Below are positions 1 through 12,489 of a stretch of DNA of 64,000 bases, one piece after another. Position numbers and translations under genes: made by a program. Within the stretch, counting starts at the first letter, position 1. Each line of letters begins with the position of its first letter. The notes under the pieces were generated by a model. The model was not told the origin of the DNA, ran no database searches, and was given only the letters and a program-made list of their open reading frames with translations. Source of the DNA: Maratus speciosus (lineage: Eukaryota > Arthropoda > Arachnida > Araneae > Salticidae); NCBI GenBank assembly GCA_963932465.1, contig OZ010786.1:270476411-270540410 (forward strand), in the 5' to 3' direction.

Positions 1-135
1 ACCATAATTTAACTATATTCTGACGATAAAATGGCCAATAATATGGTCAGAATAGTGTTAAATTAACGGTTGTGTAACCGTTTTCGGAAAAAACGGTCAA
101 ATGACCTGCCAGAATGCTGCAATTTTTTAACAGTG
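1..135. mobile_element. Palindromic MITE, right part only (cut by window start)
   Basis: The sequence matches the complete palindromic MITE at 8006-8206 from just before its centre to its right end, which reads TTTTTTAACAGTG. Shared landmarks are the central ATGGCCAATAATATGGTCAG, the ACGGTTGTGTAACCG hairpin and the GTCAAATGACCTGC block. It has no coding capacity. The left half lies outside the window. Confidence 0.75.
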
Positions 136-1143
136 TAGAGAGGAATTAAAATTACGGTTCGGGGACCGTTATGTGACAATAATCCAATATCTGGACAATT
201 TGCTGAAAATGGTTTACAGTGTATGGAATGGAAGCATCAGCTATTGTTGCCATTTGATGTTAATATAAGGAAGCATAAAAGATCTTAATACCTCTTTCCA
301 TTACTGATCCAATATCAACAGAACGGAAAATCCTAATGTTGGATAATGTTGCTTATTAATATTAACCAATAAATAACCAATTAAATTAATATTATGCCAA
401 TATATTTTATCTGATATCATTTTAAGCTTTCTAAGAGAATTTAAAATTCAGTAATAAAAAATAAACAACATTTATTTGAGAATGTACAAATCTTTGCTAT
501 TTCGATGCATGCTTAATTTTTTAAGTAATCGTAGATCCCACTCTATTGCAAAAAATGTTTTTTACTTCATATTTGTATCAATTTAAAAAATGAATACCAT
601 TATTTAATTAATATGTAAAACATACTTTCATAAAAAACCAATGGTATTATTCTAAAAAATATTACTATTAATATTTATTAAATATTTTACCTAATTTCTA
701 AATCCATTCATGAAAAAGAAACCTATAAAAAATCTTAGTATTTATCTCAGATAATAAGCTTCTTCTAATAATTAAATAATTAGTTCAACAGACAAATGGA
801 TAGGGTATTTCAATTAATTTCTTTCCTTACATGTTGATGTAAAAAAAAAAAGAAAGAAAAAAAGAAGAAACTTAATGCATGGTGTCCGATGTTACCTAAA
901 TGGAACATTGTTAATTTACTCTCTATTTGCTCATTTTTTATAACATTAAGCTCATATGGATTGACGCTAATTTTATGTATTTTAATGTAGAATTTTGTAA
1001 AAAGAGCAAACATTCTCTTTTATTTATCCTGGAACTAAACGATGGCAAAATATGTAACTCCCGATGTACCTAAACGTTTGGTGTATGTAAAGGTTGAATC
1101 TTATTCAAATAAATTCGTTCTAGGTACATATTAGGATATTAGT
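136..1143. other. AT-rich intergenic stretch, nothing recognised
   Basis: AT-rich sequence with short A/T runs and an A/G-rich run near 841-870. No open frame has a recognisable protein, and I see no long repeat. A short echo of the neighbouring MITE interior (ACGGTT...ACCGTT) is at about 153-171. Confidence 0.5.
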
Positions 1144-1342
1144 ATACAATTCATTTTTACTTTCTTCTATCTTCAATAGAAGAAAGTATTGTAATCGAAA
1201 TTTTTTTCGACTTCCGGTTTTCGACGGATTTACATGTTTTAGGGGTCAGAGATTCCAAAAAACATGTTTATAGAAAATGTCTGTCTGTCTGTGTGTCCGT
1301 CTGTCCGTCCGTCTGTCCGTCTGTCCGCCTGTCTGTCGCCAT
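1144..1342 (+). repeat. Head module of tandem-repeat element with CTGTC/CCGTC microsatellite
   Basis: An AGAAAGTATTGTAATCG motif is followed by GACGGATTTACATGTTTTAGG, AAAAACATGTTT and a pyrimidine-rich CTGTCTGTCTGTGTGTCCGT run at about 1279-1340. The same order of motifs, diverged, occurs at 3512-3690 and 45,841-46,010. This head leads directly into the 152-bp array. It looks like the conserved end of a family of dispersed non-coding repeats; I cannot name the superfamily. Confidence 0.55.
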
Positions 1343-2862
1343 TGTACCATCAAAAAGTGTATGAAGTTATGCATAGAATTAAACCAAAATTTTATTTTAA
1401 GTTTTTGGCTATGGCAAGCAGGTCCTCCAGGAATTTGGAAAAAATTCGCCGGTAGGGGGCGCTGATATAGCAAGTTATGTGCGATTTTGAATATTGTACC
1501 ATCCAAAAGTGTATGGAGTTATGCATGGAATTGAACCAAATTTTTATTTTAAGTTTTTGGATATGGCAAGCAGGTCCTTCCTGAATTTGGAAAAAAATCG
1601 CCGGTAGGGGGCGCTGTAAATGCGATTTTTGTGCGATTTTGAATATTGTACCATCCAAAAGTCTATGAAGTTATGCATAGAATTGAACCAAATTTTTATT
1701 TTAAGTTTTTGGCTATGGCAAGCTGGTCTCCCTGAATTTGGAAAAAATGCACCGTAGGGGGCGCTGTAATAGCGATTTTTGTGCGATTTTGAATGTTGTA
1801 CCGTCCAAAAGTGTATGAAGTTATGCATAGAATTAAACCAAAATTTTATTTTAAGTTTTTGGCTATGGCAAGCAGGTCCTCCAGGAATTTGGAAAAAATT
1901 CGCCGGTAGGGGGCGCTGTAAATGCGATTTTTGTGCGATTTTGAATATTGTACCATCCAAAAGTCTATGAAGTTATGCATAGAATTGAACCAAATTTTTA
2001 TTTTAAGTTTTTGGCTATGGCAAGCTGGTCCTCCCTGAATTTGGAAAAAATGCACCGTAGGGGGCGCTGTAATAGCGATTTTTGTGCGATTTTGAATGTT
2101 GTACCGTCCAAAAATGTATGAAGTTATGCATAGAATTAAACCAAATTTTTATTTTAAGTTTTTGGATATGGCAAGCAGGTCCTCCCTGAATTTGTAAAAA
2201 AATCGCCGTTAGGGGGCGCTGTAATAGCGATTTTTGTTCGACTTTGAATATTATACCGTCGAAAAGTGTATGAAGTTATGCATGGAATTGAACCAAAAAT
2301 TTTTTTTTAAGTTCTTGGCTATGGAAAGGAGGTCCTCCCTTAGTTTGTAAAAAAATCGCCCGTAGAGGGCGCTGTAATAGCGATTTTTGTGCCATTTTGA
2401 ATATTGTACCGTCGAAAAGTGTATGAAGTTATGCATAGAATTGAACCAAATTTTATGTGTTTGTTTTTGGTTATGTCACGAAGGTCCTCCCTGAATTTGG
2501 AAAAATTCTGCCGGTAGGGGGCACTATAATTGCGATGTCTGTACCATTTTCATTATTGTACCATCGAAAAGTGTATGAAGTTATCCATATAATTGAACCA
2601 AATTTTTTGTGCATGTTTCTGGCTATGGCAAACAAGTCCTCCCTGAACTTGAAAAAATTCCGCCAGAAGGGGCGCTATAATTCCGATCTCTGTGCCATTT
2701 TCATTATTGTACCATCGAACAACGTATAAAATTATGCATACAATTGAACCAAAATTTTTGTGCTTGTTTTTGGCTTTGGCCAACAGGTCCTCCTTGAATT
2801 TGGAAATATTGCGCGATAAAGGGTCTCTGTGCTAGCGATTTTTGTATATTTTTCTTGATTTT
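1343..2862 (+). repeat. 152-bp tandem array, ten units
   Basis: Units start with GTACCATC-AAAAGTGTATGAAG at about 1344, 1496, 1648, 1798, 1950, 2101, 2253, 2406, 2558 and 2709, so the period is 150-153 bp. Each unit contains ATGCATAGAATTGAACCAAA, a TTTTTGGCTATGGCAAGC block, and CGCCGGTAGGGGGCGCTGTA before the next start. Divergence increases towards the right, where units near 2700 are the most degraded. Minus-strand open frames through the array only reflect the repeat. It is a minisatellite-like array attached to the head module on its left. Confidence 0.9.
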
Positions 2863-3511
2863 TCGTAGTTCTATTGTGCATCGGCGGCTCATGCAGCGGC
2901 GGGAACTCGCTACCTGCTAAGCCGGTTATTCGCAAACAGCTGATAATAACAAAATAAGGAAAAATTAATAATTTTAACAAATATCATGATATAGATTAAC
3001 TCGTTTTTAGTCCGTTTAATTGACTTGAGCAGAAATTTAAGATGAAAATCAAAGTTGGTATAGTATTGAACTAATAATATTGAAGTATTAACATGTGTAA
3101 CTAGGTTTTGAAATATTAAGATGTATAAGATAGAAGAAAGTTTTGGGATTGGCACATCCAACTAGTTTAACTATTTTTTGATAGCAATAAACTTATTCAA
3201 AAACAAGATTATTTAAAAAATATTTTAATTTTTGTATTCCGTAATTACATGTGTTTGTTTTTCTACAAATTTATATTCATTTGGAAAAATGTCTATAGGA
3301 AATCCATTAACTCTTCAGGTTCATCTTATTATTTTTTTCTTCAATGGACAAAGATAATTTTTCTGACACATTTATAAGCCCATTCGTAATCCTATGCACG
3401 TGCAATTTCAAGATATTCTCGCTTCTCGCTTATGTGATAGAAAAATGGCAAGAAAAGAACTATAGTCCATAATATTATGAAGTGGATTTTTAATAATGAT
3501 CATAGAAGTTT
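2863..3511. other. AT-rich spacer, nothing recognised
   Basis: This stretch lies between the 152-bp array and dispersed repeat copy A. It opens with a short GC-richer patch (about 2880-2925). No coding or repeat structure was recognised. Confidence 0.45.
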
Positions 3512-4816
3512 TTTCGATTTTTACTTACACATCATACGTAGTATAGGGTAATTCTTGTAATCGTTTTGAAAATCGAAAAAATTTTTTTTGATGGATTTAC
3601 ACGTTTCAGACACTGGAGATTCCGAAAAACATATTTTTAGGGGAAAAAAATTTTTCCGTCCGTCTGTATGTCTGTGTGTCTGCAATCGCTCTATCTACCG
3701 AACAAATTAAGATAGAGACTTGAAATTCGTTGTGTACTTAGGGAGTAATAATGGGAAGAAGCCTATTGAACATCAGTAACCTCGATTATTGGGAACTATT
3801 TTTCTCGGACTCTTGAAATATTCGTTCTGATAAAAGGTATACAAAAATTTTCGAAATTGTTTATTTGAAGGAGTGAATATAAAAGACAATAAAAAAACAT
3901 AAATTTTGCATCATGAATGAACTCCATCAGATAATAAGTTGCCGAGACATTTGTAATTCTATTTTTCACACTCTTCGATTTTTCATGACCCTGTATTTCA
4001 TTCAAATTTCAATTCAAAGATATATTTTAATTGGGAATGAGACGCTTAATCCGACGCAGTAAATTGTTAGTTAATACGATTATAATTTTTGGAGTTATAA
4101 GGATGTTTCTTTTACGCAATTCGGTACTACTCGATTATCCCGCCGACCAAAAAACTATCGCCAAACTATAAGATTAAATGCTAATAATGGCTTATCGTAA
4201 ATGTCAAGCATTTAATGCCTCTCCATACCTAAAAGAGGGTTTACCATAGAGTGGACCCTGTTCTGTCGCCAACTTGGCGGTATATCGCCAAATTTGGCGG
4301 CCAAAATGAGTCGGCAAATGTTACGCCAAATTGGTGGTATCTCTAATATTTCGCCAAATTCCCATAGACTTCCATTGTAAACCAATACTTGCTTACAGAA
4401 AATCAACAAATTGAGAGATTTTAATGCAACAAAAAGTAATATTAGCTTAAGGGTTTATATTAATTATGGCACAGATGTCATATATGCTCCATATTGGCGC
4501 GATTGCCAATTTGGCGAAAACTTCACAAGCATAAACATCATCCGGGTTACCATATCAAGGAAAATAACGACACTTTGGCGCCAGTTAAGTACCCGTTGCG
4601 TATATGACATTGGCGTCATAAAAAAATCGCGCCAATATATGACAACGTATATGACATCTGTGCTTTAATTATATTTAAGGGAGCCCAAATAAATTAAATT
4701 ATGAATAAAAGTAACATGGTACAATGCCTAGCAAATATCACATGTTTTATTTTCATATTTTATATTATCTATATCCATGATGGGTAAGTATTATGGTGGC
4801 CCCTAACGACTAGTTT
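3512..4816 (+). repeat. Dispersed repeat family A/B, copy A (contains a MITE)
   Basis: About 1.1 kb of sequence is shared in the same order with 45,841-46,949. Landmarks are the CATACGTAGTATAGGGTAA start, the GATTTACACGTTTCAGACAC and TCCGTCCGTCTG head, AACCTCGATT, TTCGAAATTG, CCCGCCGACCAAAAAACTAT, the GCCAAATTTGGCGG block and the end GGCCCCTAACGACTAGTTT. The head resembles the module at 1144-1342. There are no open frames of note. Copy A differs from copy B mainly by the MITE at 4468-4664. Confidence 0.8.
4468..4664. mobile_element. 197-bp hAT-type MITE with 8-bp target duplication
   Basis: The ends are GGCACAGATGTCATATATG on the left and, reverse-complemented, AGCACAGATGTCATATACG on the right. 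A second inverted block around ATTGGCGCGAT follows at both ends. The element is flanked by TTAATTAT at 4460-4467 and 4665-4672. Copy B of the host repeat carries a single TTAATTAT at 46,798-46,805, so the insertion and its duplication are proven by an empty site. An 8-bp duplication is typical of hAT (also P and Merlin) elements. It is non-coding. Confidence 0.85.
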
Positions 4817-6097
4817 AAATACATTTTTAAATTTCGGAATTTATCTATTCAAAATAAAATTCAGATTTACTGCAATTTTAAACAGATTTTTTACGTAGTA
4901 AAACTTGGCGTTTTCTTCACATTTTATGTATGTTTTTCGAATTTTATGTACTTATTCCACACAGAGATAAATAATGTGTAATTTTAATGATGATATAAGT
5001 TTATGTTACAAACATAAGAATTTACAAAACAATGAAATAAAATTGGTACTTCATTATACTCGCATATAACAAAAATTCATTTACGACATAAGAAAATCTT
5101 ATTACAAGCTTATCTTAACTTTATGTACACATAGTGTAATAAAAGTACTGTAAACACGATAAAAACACGATTATGGACATCTTGGTGTATCTTTATATCT
5201 TGAGATTCCCTGAATCAGTTGTTGCTATTTTTGCAATGATGCATATGTGTTATGTGTATATGTAGACGTGTTTGTGTGTATTTTTTTCCTTTTTTTCACA
5301 CAGACCGATGGCTTTACGATGATGCCTTTATGAATGTATGTGACAAAGTGAACACGGTATACCGAGAAACTACATTGTTAAATATTTAGATAAATATCTA
5401 AGTAAGATAAATAAAAAGTTTCGTTCTTTCAATTATAGTTTCAATAAAGCCTTATTACAAAAACATCATTAAACAATTAATGTAAATAAATTATGAAGTT
5501 TAAATTTCATGTATTATTCTAAAGAAAAATATCATCTAATGTAAATAAAATTTATTTTGCTAAAAATAAAATATTTCCTTAAAAACATCATTAATCATCA
5601 TAGCCCGCATAGAAACACTTACTTATGGGTACTTAAGAATGACTAATAATTCATTCTTGTTTAAGTAACATAGGTCATGTTTCATATGAATTTAAAGTGG
5701 ATTAAATATTGTCCAGAAAATTATAAAATGACTCTTTTAATCGCACTTTAATAATATTTATCATACATTTAAACTATTTCAAATAGTAAAAGGATATTTT
5801 TTAAGTAACGGTTACGGATATTTTTTCTAATGAACTCTTCTTAGAACGGAATTGATGACATAAAAATTAAATTATTATCAATTTTATGTTAGTTGTTTTT
5901 TAAGTATATAACACTGAAAAGATTAGCTGATTACTGATATGCCAATATGTGATATTTTAAAATCATACAAAACAAAAGGGTATATTTGCAATATATAAGT
6001 TAAATGTCTAAAATATAAATGATACCTTCAAATTGTTGTGTAACATTATGAAATCTTGAAAGGATAAATGCGATCCATATAAGATACTATGTATTTG
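4817..6097. other. AT-rich stretch, nothing recognised
   Basis: AT-rich DNA without a supportable gene. About 5150-5220 shows a loose resemblance (AAAAACACGATTATGGA, then TTCCCTGAATC) to 50,665-50,735, possibly a very old shared repeat. Confidence 0.4.
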
Positions 6098-6400
6098 CCA
6101 TATAAAATTTCAATACATTGAAAGCTGAAAATTTCACTTTTTTAAGTAAACAAATAAAAAAATAAATAGTTATTCTCAAATACATATAGCCAATATTTCG
6201 ATCGACATTTTTATTTGCTTTACATTTAATCAAAATATGAAATTTCATATAAAATTTCCATACATTGAAAACTGAAAATTTCACTTATTGACGGGAAAAA
6301 AAAAAAAAAAAAAAAAAATTCTCAAATACCTATAGCCAATATTTTGATCGTCATTTTCGTTATTTTTATTTGCTTTAAGTTTAATCAAAATATTCGTATT
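6098..6400. repeat. Tandem duplication, about 146-bp unit
   Basis: CATATAAAATTTC-ATACATTGAAA-CTGAAAATTTCACTT occurs at about 6100 and again at about 6246. Both are followed by TTCTCAAATAC-TATAGCCAATATTT and TTTATTTGCTTTA. The second unit contains a poly-A run at about 6297-6319. Confidence 0.7.
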
Positions 6401-7236
6401 TATGAAAGATAAAATTATTACCTCAGGTACAAAACCTTTGAGATTATAGTGCTTCGGAACACAGTTTAGATTTTCTTTGCATTTAAGTAATCGATAGACC
6501 GTCCATTACGTAATATTTCCTTACTATAAGGGGCAACTGAAGTTTGTGTAAAGCAACATTTTACATCATCTGTGTAGTATGAAACAATAAAAAAAATCTG
6601 GAGTGCTTTAACTCCATTTTCCGACCTCTTTACAGTATACTACGCCTCCAAATAACTAGTAATATAACAATGAATAAAAAAATATATTCTAATTTTAAAA
6701 AGGTGATGTATTCTTAATGATGAAAATGGCCTGATGTTTTTTAAAAAAAGTACACTTTCATTCATAAAGCTTAAACATTTTTCTAATGACGTCAGTTTCA
6801 ATAATTTTTTATTCCACCTGTTTTCAGTTATCATCAATGAATAATTAAAAATTAGTTGAGAAGATGTTTCCAATCGGCCAAATTCTTCGATAATGCAAAT
6901 CAATACATCGTAGATTGTTTGAACATTATTTTGGTAAGCTGCACAAAACATCCATCTTTTGCTGTAAACAAGCGTTTAAAAATCATCTGTTTAAAATTAT
7001 TGTAAAATAAGGCTCAAAATAAAAAAAATTACTGTTATTAAATTTATAATATTATTATTTACAAATAAACAAAAGTATAATTGTTAATTTTGTTTATTTT
7101 TTAAATGACGTTATGGATATAAATATAATAAAATTACAAATATTTGTATGCATAGATCATAAATACATTGATATGTAACATACAATCTGTCAATTTTCAT
7201 ATTATGATTATAAGAAAAAAATTTCATAAGACTAAT
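6401..7236. other. AT-rich stretch, nothing recognised
   Basis: No recognised gene. A 103-codon minus-strand open frame at 6640-6951 has no family features I know and is most likely chance. Confidence 0.4.
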
Positions 7237-7239
7237 ACT

Positions 7240-7428
7240 GCAGTCATTTTAGCAACTTTTTTTACAAATAGCGGAAAAAATTAGGATTTTTGCACAGATG
7301 CTATTTAGGGTATGTAGGTTAACATACTAAAAGTCCCCATCGATCCGATGTGAGCTTTCGCCTCCAGGGGGCGCTAATGATCTTGAAAATAAGTTTTCTG
7401 TGAATATTCCATGAACAATGGCATCCAG
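7240..7428. repeat. Left terminal inverted repeat of the Academ-like element
   Basis: It is paired with 13,209-13,397 in inverted orientation. Shared blocks include AAAAATTAG, TTTTTGCACAGATGCTA, TTAGGGTAT, AACATACTAAAAGTCCCCAT, GAGCTTTC-CCTCCAGGG and TTTTCTGTGAATAT. Confidence 0.85.
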
Positions 7429-8005
7429 AAAAAAGAGTTCAATTGCAAAGATGTATATAATTCAATTTTCGTAAAAGTGTTATTAACATTTTCAATTATT
7501 GTTATTTTCAAAAAAGTGTTATTAACATTTTTCTTTTATCACACCATCCCTTCCCTGTCAAAAATTGAAATAAAGAAAACCTTATTGGGAAAAATGCGGA
7601 AACACAATCATATTGAACACGCTTATGAAGCAGAACAAATTTTATTTACTTTCGATCCCTCCCCCACCTCTCCTCCTTTTCCTGTATGCCGTTTTCGCAC
7701 GCTTGTGCAATAGTCATTTAGTCATTGCTTAATACCCTATTACCCCTTGCTTATGTCAAAATATACCACGCGCTTCTTTCATCTTTGTAGTGTTTTATTT
7801 TCAACTGATGAGATCTTCGCTAGAATTAAATCACCCTAATTTACTGAATGAAGTATTGTTTGTGAGTTTTAAGAAAGCGAATAATTTTGTATTCAACGCG
7901 TGCTGTACAAAGTTTTGAATAGTTTTGACAATATAAAATTATTCTTTCTTGATTGCTGATTGAGAGAGGAAAGATCGAGATTGACGAAGCTATTTGACTT
8001 GTATG

Positions 8006-8206
8006 CGCTGTTAAAAATTTTGCAGCATTCTGGCAGGTCATTCGACCGTTTTTTGAAAAAACGGTTTCATAACCATAATTTAACGATATTCTGACCATAA
8101 AATGGCCAATAATATGGTCAGAATACTGTTAAAATTACGGTTGTGTAACCGTTTTCGGAAAAAACGGTCAAATGACCTGCTAGAATGCTGCAAATTTTTA
8201 ACTGTG
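8006..8206. mobile_element. Complete palindromic MITE, about 201 bp
   Basis: The whole element is one imperfect palindrome. Its ends are CGCTGTTAAAAATTT and, reverse-complemented, CACAGTTAAAAATTT, followed in both arms by GCAGCATTCT-GCAGGTCATT and an ACGGTT hairpin block; the centre is ATGGCCAATAATATGGTCAG. The copy at 1-135 gives CACTGTTAAAAAA as the likely original terminus. CACTG ends recall CMC (CACTA/Mirage/Chapaev) elements. The only flanking identity is TG/TG, which is too short to prove a duplication. Confidence 0.8.
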
Positions 8207-8213
8207 TGGTGAT

Positions 8214-8853
8214 TGCTGCGTTTCGAATGATTACGTGAAAACTGGAAAAAAGGGACTGAAGTCCATTGGGACAGCAAGTTTGGAAAGAGGTGACCATAAA
8301 TGGAAAACATTTGAAGAAGTGACTGAAAACAATAGTGAATTTATAGTTCACCCAACGTGTAGGAAAAATTATACAAGAAAAAATTATCTTAAATCATACA
8401 ATAAACCTATTGCAGAAAAACCATCAACGTCCACACAAATTAGTCCATTAAAGGAAAAATTGAGAAAGGGCAGTCCCTTCTTTGAATTTAAGGGAAAATG
8501 TTTAGTATGTTCTGATAGACTAAGCTTTTATATAGAAGGAAAAAAAGAAATCTATAAAGTATCGCGAAAAAGTTGTAATAGTTGAAAGCTTAGAAGTTAA
8601 AAATAGATTAATCGTGGCTGCAAATAGGCGGGAAGACAAATGGGGTAAAGAAGTCAGTAAGCGTTTATCTAATGTCATTGATTTAGTTGCAGATGAAGCA
8701 AGATATCACCACAAATGCTGTATATGGATTTTTACCAAGCAAGTGTGGAAACCAGTAAGAAGAAAGGAAGACCAGAAGAAATACAGATTGCCGAGAGTAT
8801 GGAAGGCATTTATACATTTATTTAATAAAGTGACGATTATCATTCTCTATTGA
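8214..8853 (+). pseudogene. N-terminal Cys/His region of the Academ-like protein
   Basis: The reading frame to 8585 has two adjacent Cys codons at its start, a Lys-rich stretch, an ASLERGDH motif and HPTCRKNYTRK, then CLVCSDRL. After a frameshift the next segment (8614-8853) gives VDLVADEARYHHKCC-like residues (IDLVADEARYHHKC). The Cys pairs and the His/Cys spacing suggest an N-terminal zinc-binding module. The frame starts 8 bp after the MITE at 8006-8206, so the MITE probably displaced the original start codon or 5' leader. Confidence 0.6.
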
Positions 8854-11399
8854 TAGGCGTGGAGACAAATGGTTGACAGCATGTGCACGGTTATATACCA
8901 ACAGTTAAGACAAAAATTTCTAAACTTAAAGCACACTATGGAGACAAAGTAATAATCGCCAGCTCTAAAAAAAGGACAGTGATATCCTTCAAAGGATTTG
9001 GTCACAAACTTTTAACCTCCGCATGGCATGAAAACCGGTAGACTAATGAAGAAGACGAATGACTGAGAATCGTCAAGAAAGCAGCCCAAATAATACAAGA
9101 GGATATATGTTCCCGATGCTTTTATCTTTCGTCCTACGAACATATGAACAATTTCTTTGGGGAAATAGAAAGCATTGTACCCTTTACTTTAACGACGCTT
9201 GTGCAAGAAATAATTATGAAAAACACAAAAAGAGAATCAGGTGTGTATAAACTGAAATGCAATGCGATTTCACATTCAATTATGGCAGCAACTAGACCAC
9301 GCTCTTTCCTTTCACCTCTTCAGATAGGTTTAGGATGTTATGTACATCGAAAATTTGGATCCAAAATTTTACAGGATATGCATAAATTTGGATTTGCGGC
9401 TCCTTACAATGAAATTCAAATTTTTTAAGCAAGTACCGCACTTTAGAGTAATCCACTCGTATTGCCCTATTCATTCATTCAACTCATTTTCGACAATGCA
9501 TACTTCAATGTAAACGCCATCGATGGCTTGAACACCTTTCACAGCATGGGAAGCATAAGCTGTGTAACTACCTCGTCTAATTTTCTGCTCCCAGACAGTA
9601 TTGAAAGGTTAACAAAATTACCTCCGGTAAAAGTCATAAATAAACAAGGTGAATTGAAGATGAAAGTTTTCGATCCGAAATTTTCTGCAGACTTGCAAAA
9701 CATACAATATTGAGGAGGTTAAGTCCACTGACTTACAGTCAATTCTTCCAAACTCTCCTGATGCACTATAATTGTATGCCAAATCTGAGAACATATCTAA
9801 TGTACGTGGATGTAATAATGGCTTTATGGAAATTTTGACAAAAGGTAAGGATTTTGAGTGCTTAGAGTCCCGTTCTTGCCTTTCTTGTATCTTCCACAAA
9901 ATCATTACGACACAATATATTCAAGTCTTTGCGCAGCGATCGACAAAATTTAAGAAACCAATCAAAATTGCGTTTTTGTGACATTTGACCAACCACATTA
10001 TATGAAAGCTAGAGACATATGTGCAGCGCTAAGCGATACGCCAAATTGCAAGAATGTTTATATTAGGCTTGGACGATTTCGTCCGTTAATGTCATATTTT
10101 GGTTGTATTGGATACATAATAGCCGGAAGTGGTCTGAAAGAATTGCAGAGCTAGGTATATGCGAAGAATACCGTTGAAAATATGCTAGACGGTCATGCAT
10201 TTGCGCGTGCTGTTAGAGGTCACAGCTTAGTGCGTTTGGCTTTGAGGAAGATAGTGATGAAAAATATCACACTCCTTGAAGCTGAAAAAGGACACATTTT
10301 ACAGTTTGTTACAGATTTTGAAGAAAACACTCCTGCAGGTATATATGGTAATATACTGGACGACGCCACACTGGTTTCTCTATCTGAAAAATAAAATATG
10401 AAATGGAAACATTAGAAAAGAATGGGCCAACAGCGAAACTTTGGTGTCAATATTTCCGAATGGTAACATTAATTCATAAATTTATAATGATAGAACGCAG
10501 TGCAAATTGGTAGTTACATGTTGAAAGGATTCGGAACATGCTACCTTTTATTCATTCTAGTGGCCATTTCCCGGTATGTAAAGGCTTGTCAAAGATACTT
10601 ACAAGATATGACTCTGCTTGAACCAAAATTACATGAAACAGAATACTCAGGATTTATAAAAGCGGGCTATTTTACTGTTCGAAGAAGTGAAAAATTTTGG
10701 TCCGGTGTTTGGACAGATATGAGGTTTGAACAAACATTGATGAGAAGTATGAAATCATCAGGTTGAATAACACGTGGGAGGGGTATAACAGACAGCGTAT
10801 TGGAAAAATGGTTCCTTAGCGATCTTTTTCTAATGTAATTATGTGAATCCCTAGAAGAGTTGTGTGGTGCACGTGCCCAATCATCTGATCAATACTTTGA
10901 CTATTGAAATTCTTGTGCACTACGCAATAATGCAGACATCCAGAAATTGAATGCATGGTTTGAAAATATCCACCTTTTCTCATTATTAGTAAGTGCATCT
11001 CAATCTATAGCGGAATTATCAGAGATCACAGAATAAACTCTCATGATGCATACAGCGTCGGATGCAAAGTCATTGAAAAGATTTCGCAAAAAAAAAAAAT
11101 TGTGACTTGAAACTTTCACATAAAGATCGAGTACTATCATTAGCGACGACGAATAATTCGTTCAAATTTAAAGACGATACTATCAACGATACTGTGACTT
11201 GAGATCCGCTGTTATTATTTCAACGTATTTCAGTTTGTATGAAACAACAAGAAGATTTGGAAACTTACTTTCAATATGAACTATATTCATATCTTTTAAC
11301 ATTATTTGATGCGAATAGTATGAGAAAAACCTCCAAAGCATTTATTATATTCAATATTTGAAAAAAATGAATTGAAACAATGAGAATTCAAGTGAAAGT

Positions 11400-11880
11400 G
11401 TGTCTACGTACATTATAGATGGAGGATGCCTTTGCATCGTGTTTTTTGGCCCTTCGGTGGAACATACAAGAGTGCCGTAGAAAGTTATCTTTCTTATGTC
11501 CTAAGAAATTACAGTGGTAATTGTATAATCGTTTTCGATGTTTACTCTGACGAAGTTTATAATAGAAAAGAACTCGTTGGTATTCGAAAATTGTTACTCT
11601 CGATATTGATTTTAACGAAGAAATGAATGTGTCAGTTAGTCAAGAAATTTTCTTATATAATCATCAAAATAAGACACATCTCATATCTATGCTTATGGAG
11701 AAATTTATGGAGAATGGTTTCGAAGCGAAACAGGCAGAAAATGATGCTGACACTCTAATTGTTAACACAGCTATTGAAGTAGCAGAGTCTGGTGCGGTTG
11801 CTGCTGTTTTCTGGCGATGATGTTGAATTGCTCGTACAGCTGACTGCTTTAGCACCTCCAGAGACAGAGATTTTTTTTTT
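11400..11880 (+). pseudogene. PIN/XPG-like nuclease block of the Academ-like protein
   Basis: The segments read PLHRVFWPFGGTYKSAVES and CIIVFDVYSD, then KFMENGFEAKQAENDADTLI and TAIEVAESGA. A frameshift at about 11,812 leads into GDDVELLVQL. Acidic residues in VFD, NDADT and GDDVE are spaced as in PIN/FEN1-like nucleases, where Asp residues bind metal. The order (a VFD motif, an acidic ADT motif on a helix, then G-D-hydrophobic) is the basis for the call; the fold itself is inference. Confidence 0.5.
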
Positions 11881-12489
11881 AAGCCAGCAAGAGGAATAAT
11901 TACAACCACTTTGTATTAATCGCACAGTCTCAACAATTATGCAGTTCTGAAAGATCATATATTGTTCGAACTAAAATAACTTCTTAAAATACTATCAAAA
12001 CCTTAAATGCGCATTTAAGGTTTTGATGGTGTTTTAAGGAGTTATTTTAGTTCGTATTAATTCACACCAGTTTCAACTTATTTTCTTTCATATATTGTTC
12101 CTTCACGCTATTTCAGGTTGTGACTCTACACCAGCAATGTTTGGGAAGGGCAAAATGCCGTTAGCAAAAATTTTGAAAAAGGACTGTAACATACAAACTG
12201 CCAGCATTTTTAAAATTGGTCAAGTATCCCAATTTGAAATATCCCAGGCAGGAAAATCTATTTTTCTTGCTTTATACGGTGGTAAAGCAGAAAATTTTCT
12301 GAACAAGCACCGTTATGTATGTTTAAGAAAGGCGTTGCTGTTAGTAAAAAAAGCCTTTCATAGTTGTCGCCTACGACGATGAATCTAGATTGCACAGTTT
12401 ACGAGTTTATCATCAAATATAATACTTGTTGGGCAATAAACTTCTTCTCAGAACTGAGGCTGGCAAAATACACCTAATTTCTCTCCAAT

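Noticed and set aside
1246..2055. Series of minus-strand open frames with a repeated MDGTIFKIA start
   Set aside because: They are translations of the 152-bp tandem units; the repeat explains the similarity between them.
1343..2862. CRISPR-like regular repeats
   Set aside because: The whole 152-bp unit repeats without unique spacers, and the DNA is eukaryotic.
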